Shown piece by piece: positions 16,054-16,057 of a stretch of 16,057 nt of DNA. Both the position numbers and the translations under genes were made by a program. The notes under the pieces were generated by a model. The model ran no database searches. It saw only the letters and a program-made list of their open reading frames with translations, and was not told the DNA's origin. The first letter of the stretch is position 1. Each line of letters begins with the position of its first letter. Source of the stretch: DATGLE01 sp035294325 (GTDB lineage Bacteria > Chloroflexota > Ktedonobacteria > Ktedonobacterales > Ktedonobacteraceae); the NCBI GenBank assembly GCA_035294325.1, contig DATGLE010000192.1, positions 1 to 16,057 of the forward strand. Reading direction: 5' to 3'.

Positions 16054-16057
16054 CCCC

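Noticed and set aside
16045..16057. Antisense 16S rRNA 3' end
   Set aside because: AAGGAGGTG matches the anti-SD complement, but the following CCCC does not continue as the 16S terminus; it is an ordinary ribosome site.
1..16057. CRISPR array, tRNA, rRNA or transposase genes
   Set aside because: No regularly spaced repeats, tRNA T-loop patterns, rRNA stretches or transposase motifs were seen.

Overview
The window is 16 kb of a high-GC bacterial chromosome with ordinary bacterial gene signals (Shine-Dalgarno sites, ATGA overlaps, sigma70-like promoters). The gene styles suggest Chloroflexota, perhaps the Ktedonobacteria: large Thr/Pro-rich linker membrane proteins, a membrane-anchored PP2C phosphatase, GH65 phosphorylases and long intergenic palindromes. 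That is inference from style only; no rRNA or marker gene is present.

Region 1 (1-5265) is a membrane/signalling cluster. Three genes joined by ATGA overlaps encode a two-helix membrane protein (cut by the left edge), a single-pass protein with a Rossmann-like cytoplasmic head and a large outer domain, and a membrane-anchored protein with a LamG/concanavalin-like domain. About 400 bp later, behind its own promoter, comes a membrane-anchored PP2C-type Ser/Thr phosphatase. Its N-terminal membrane hairpin resembles that of the first gene. The linker of the second gene carries six basic-[T/S]-x-P-L motifs that could be phosphorylation sites, so the cluster may form one phospho-regulated membrane unit.

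Region 2 (5270-9283) is a queuosine precursor cluster bounded by two long palindromic elements of similar design. The genes are queF, queC, queD, queE and folE. Together they encode every step from GTP to preQ1 (FolE, QueD, QueE, QueC, QueF). The later steps (tgt, queA, queG/queH) are not in the window.

Region 3 (9352-12620) holds an alpha/beta hydrolase on the plus strand, converging through a small terminator-like hairpin on a GH65 glycoside phosphorylase on the minus strand that has a good promoter of its own.

Region 4 (12772-16057) is a two-gene, visibly AT-richer restriction-modification-like module. It comprises a large amino-methyltransferase with a DPFMGAGT motif I, two internal Zn-ribbons and a DPPY motif IV, followed 10 bp later by a small protein with a clear PD-(D/E)xK nuclease signature. 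Its promoter is flanked by a near-identical direct repeat, a candidate operator pair. A strong Shine-Dalgarno at the right edge shows that another gene follows.
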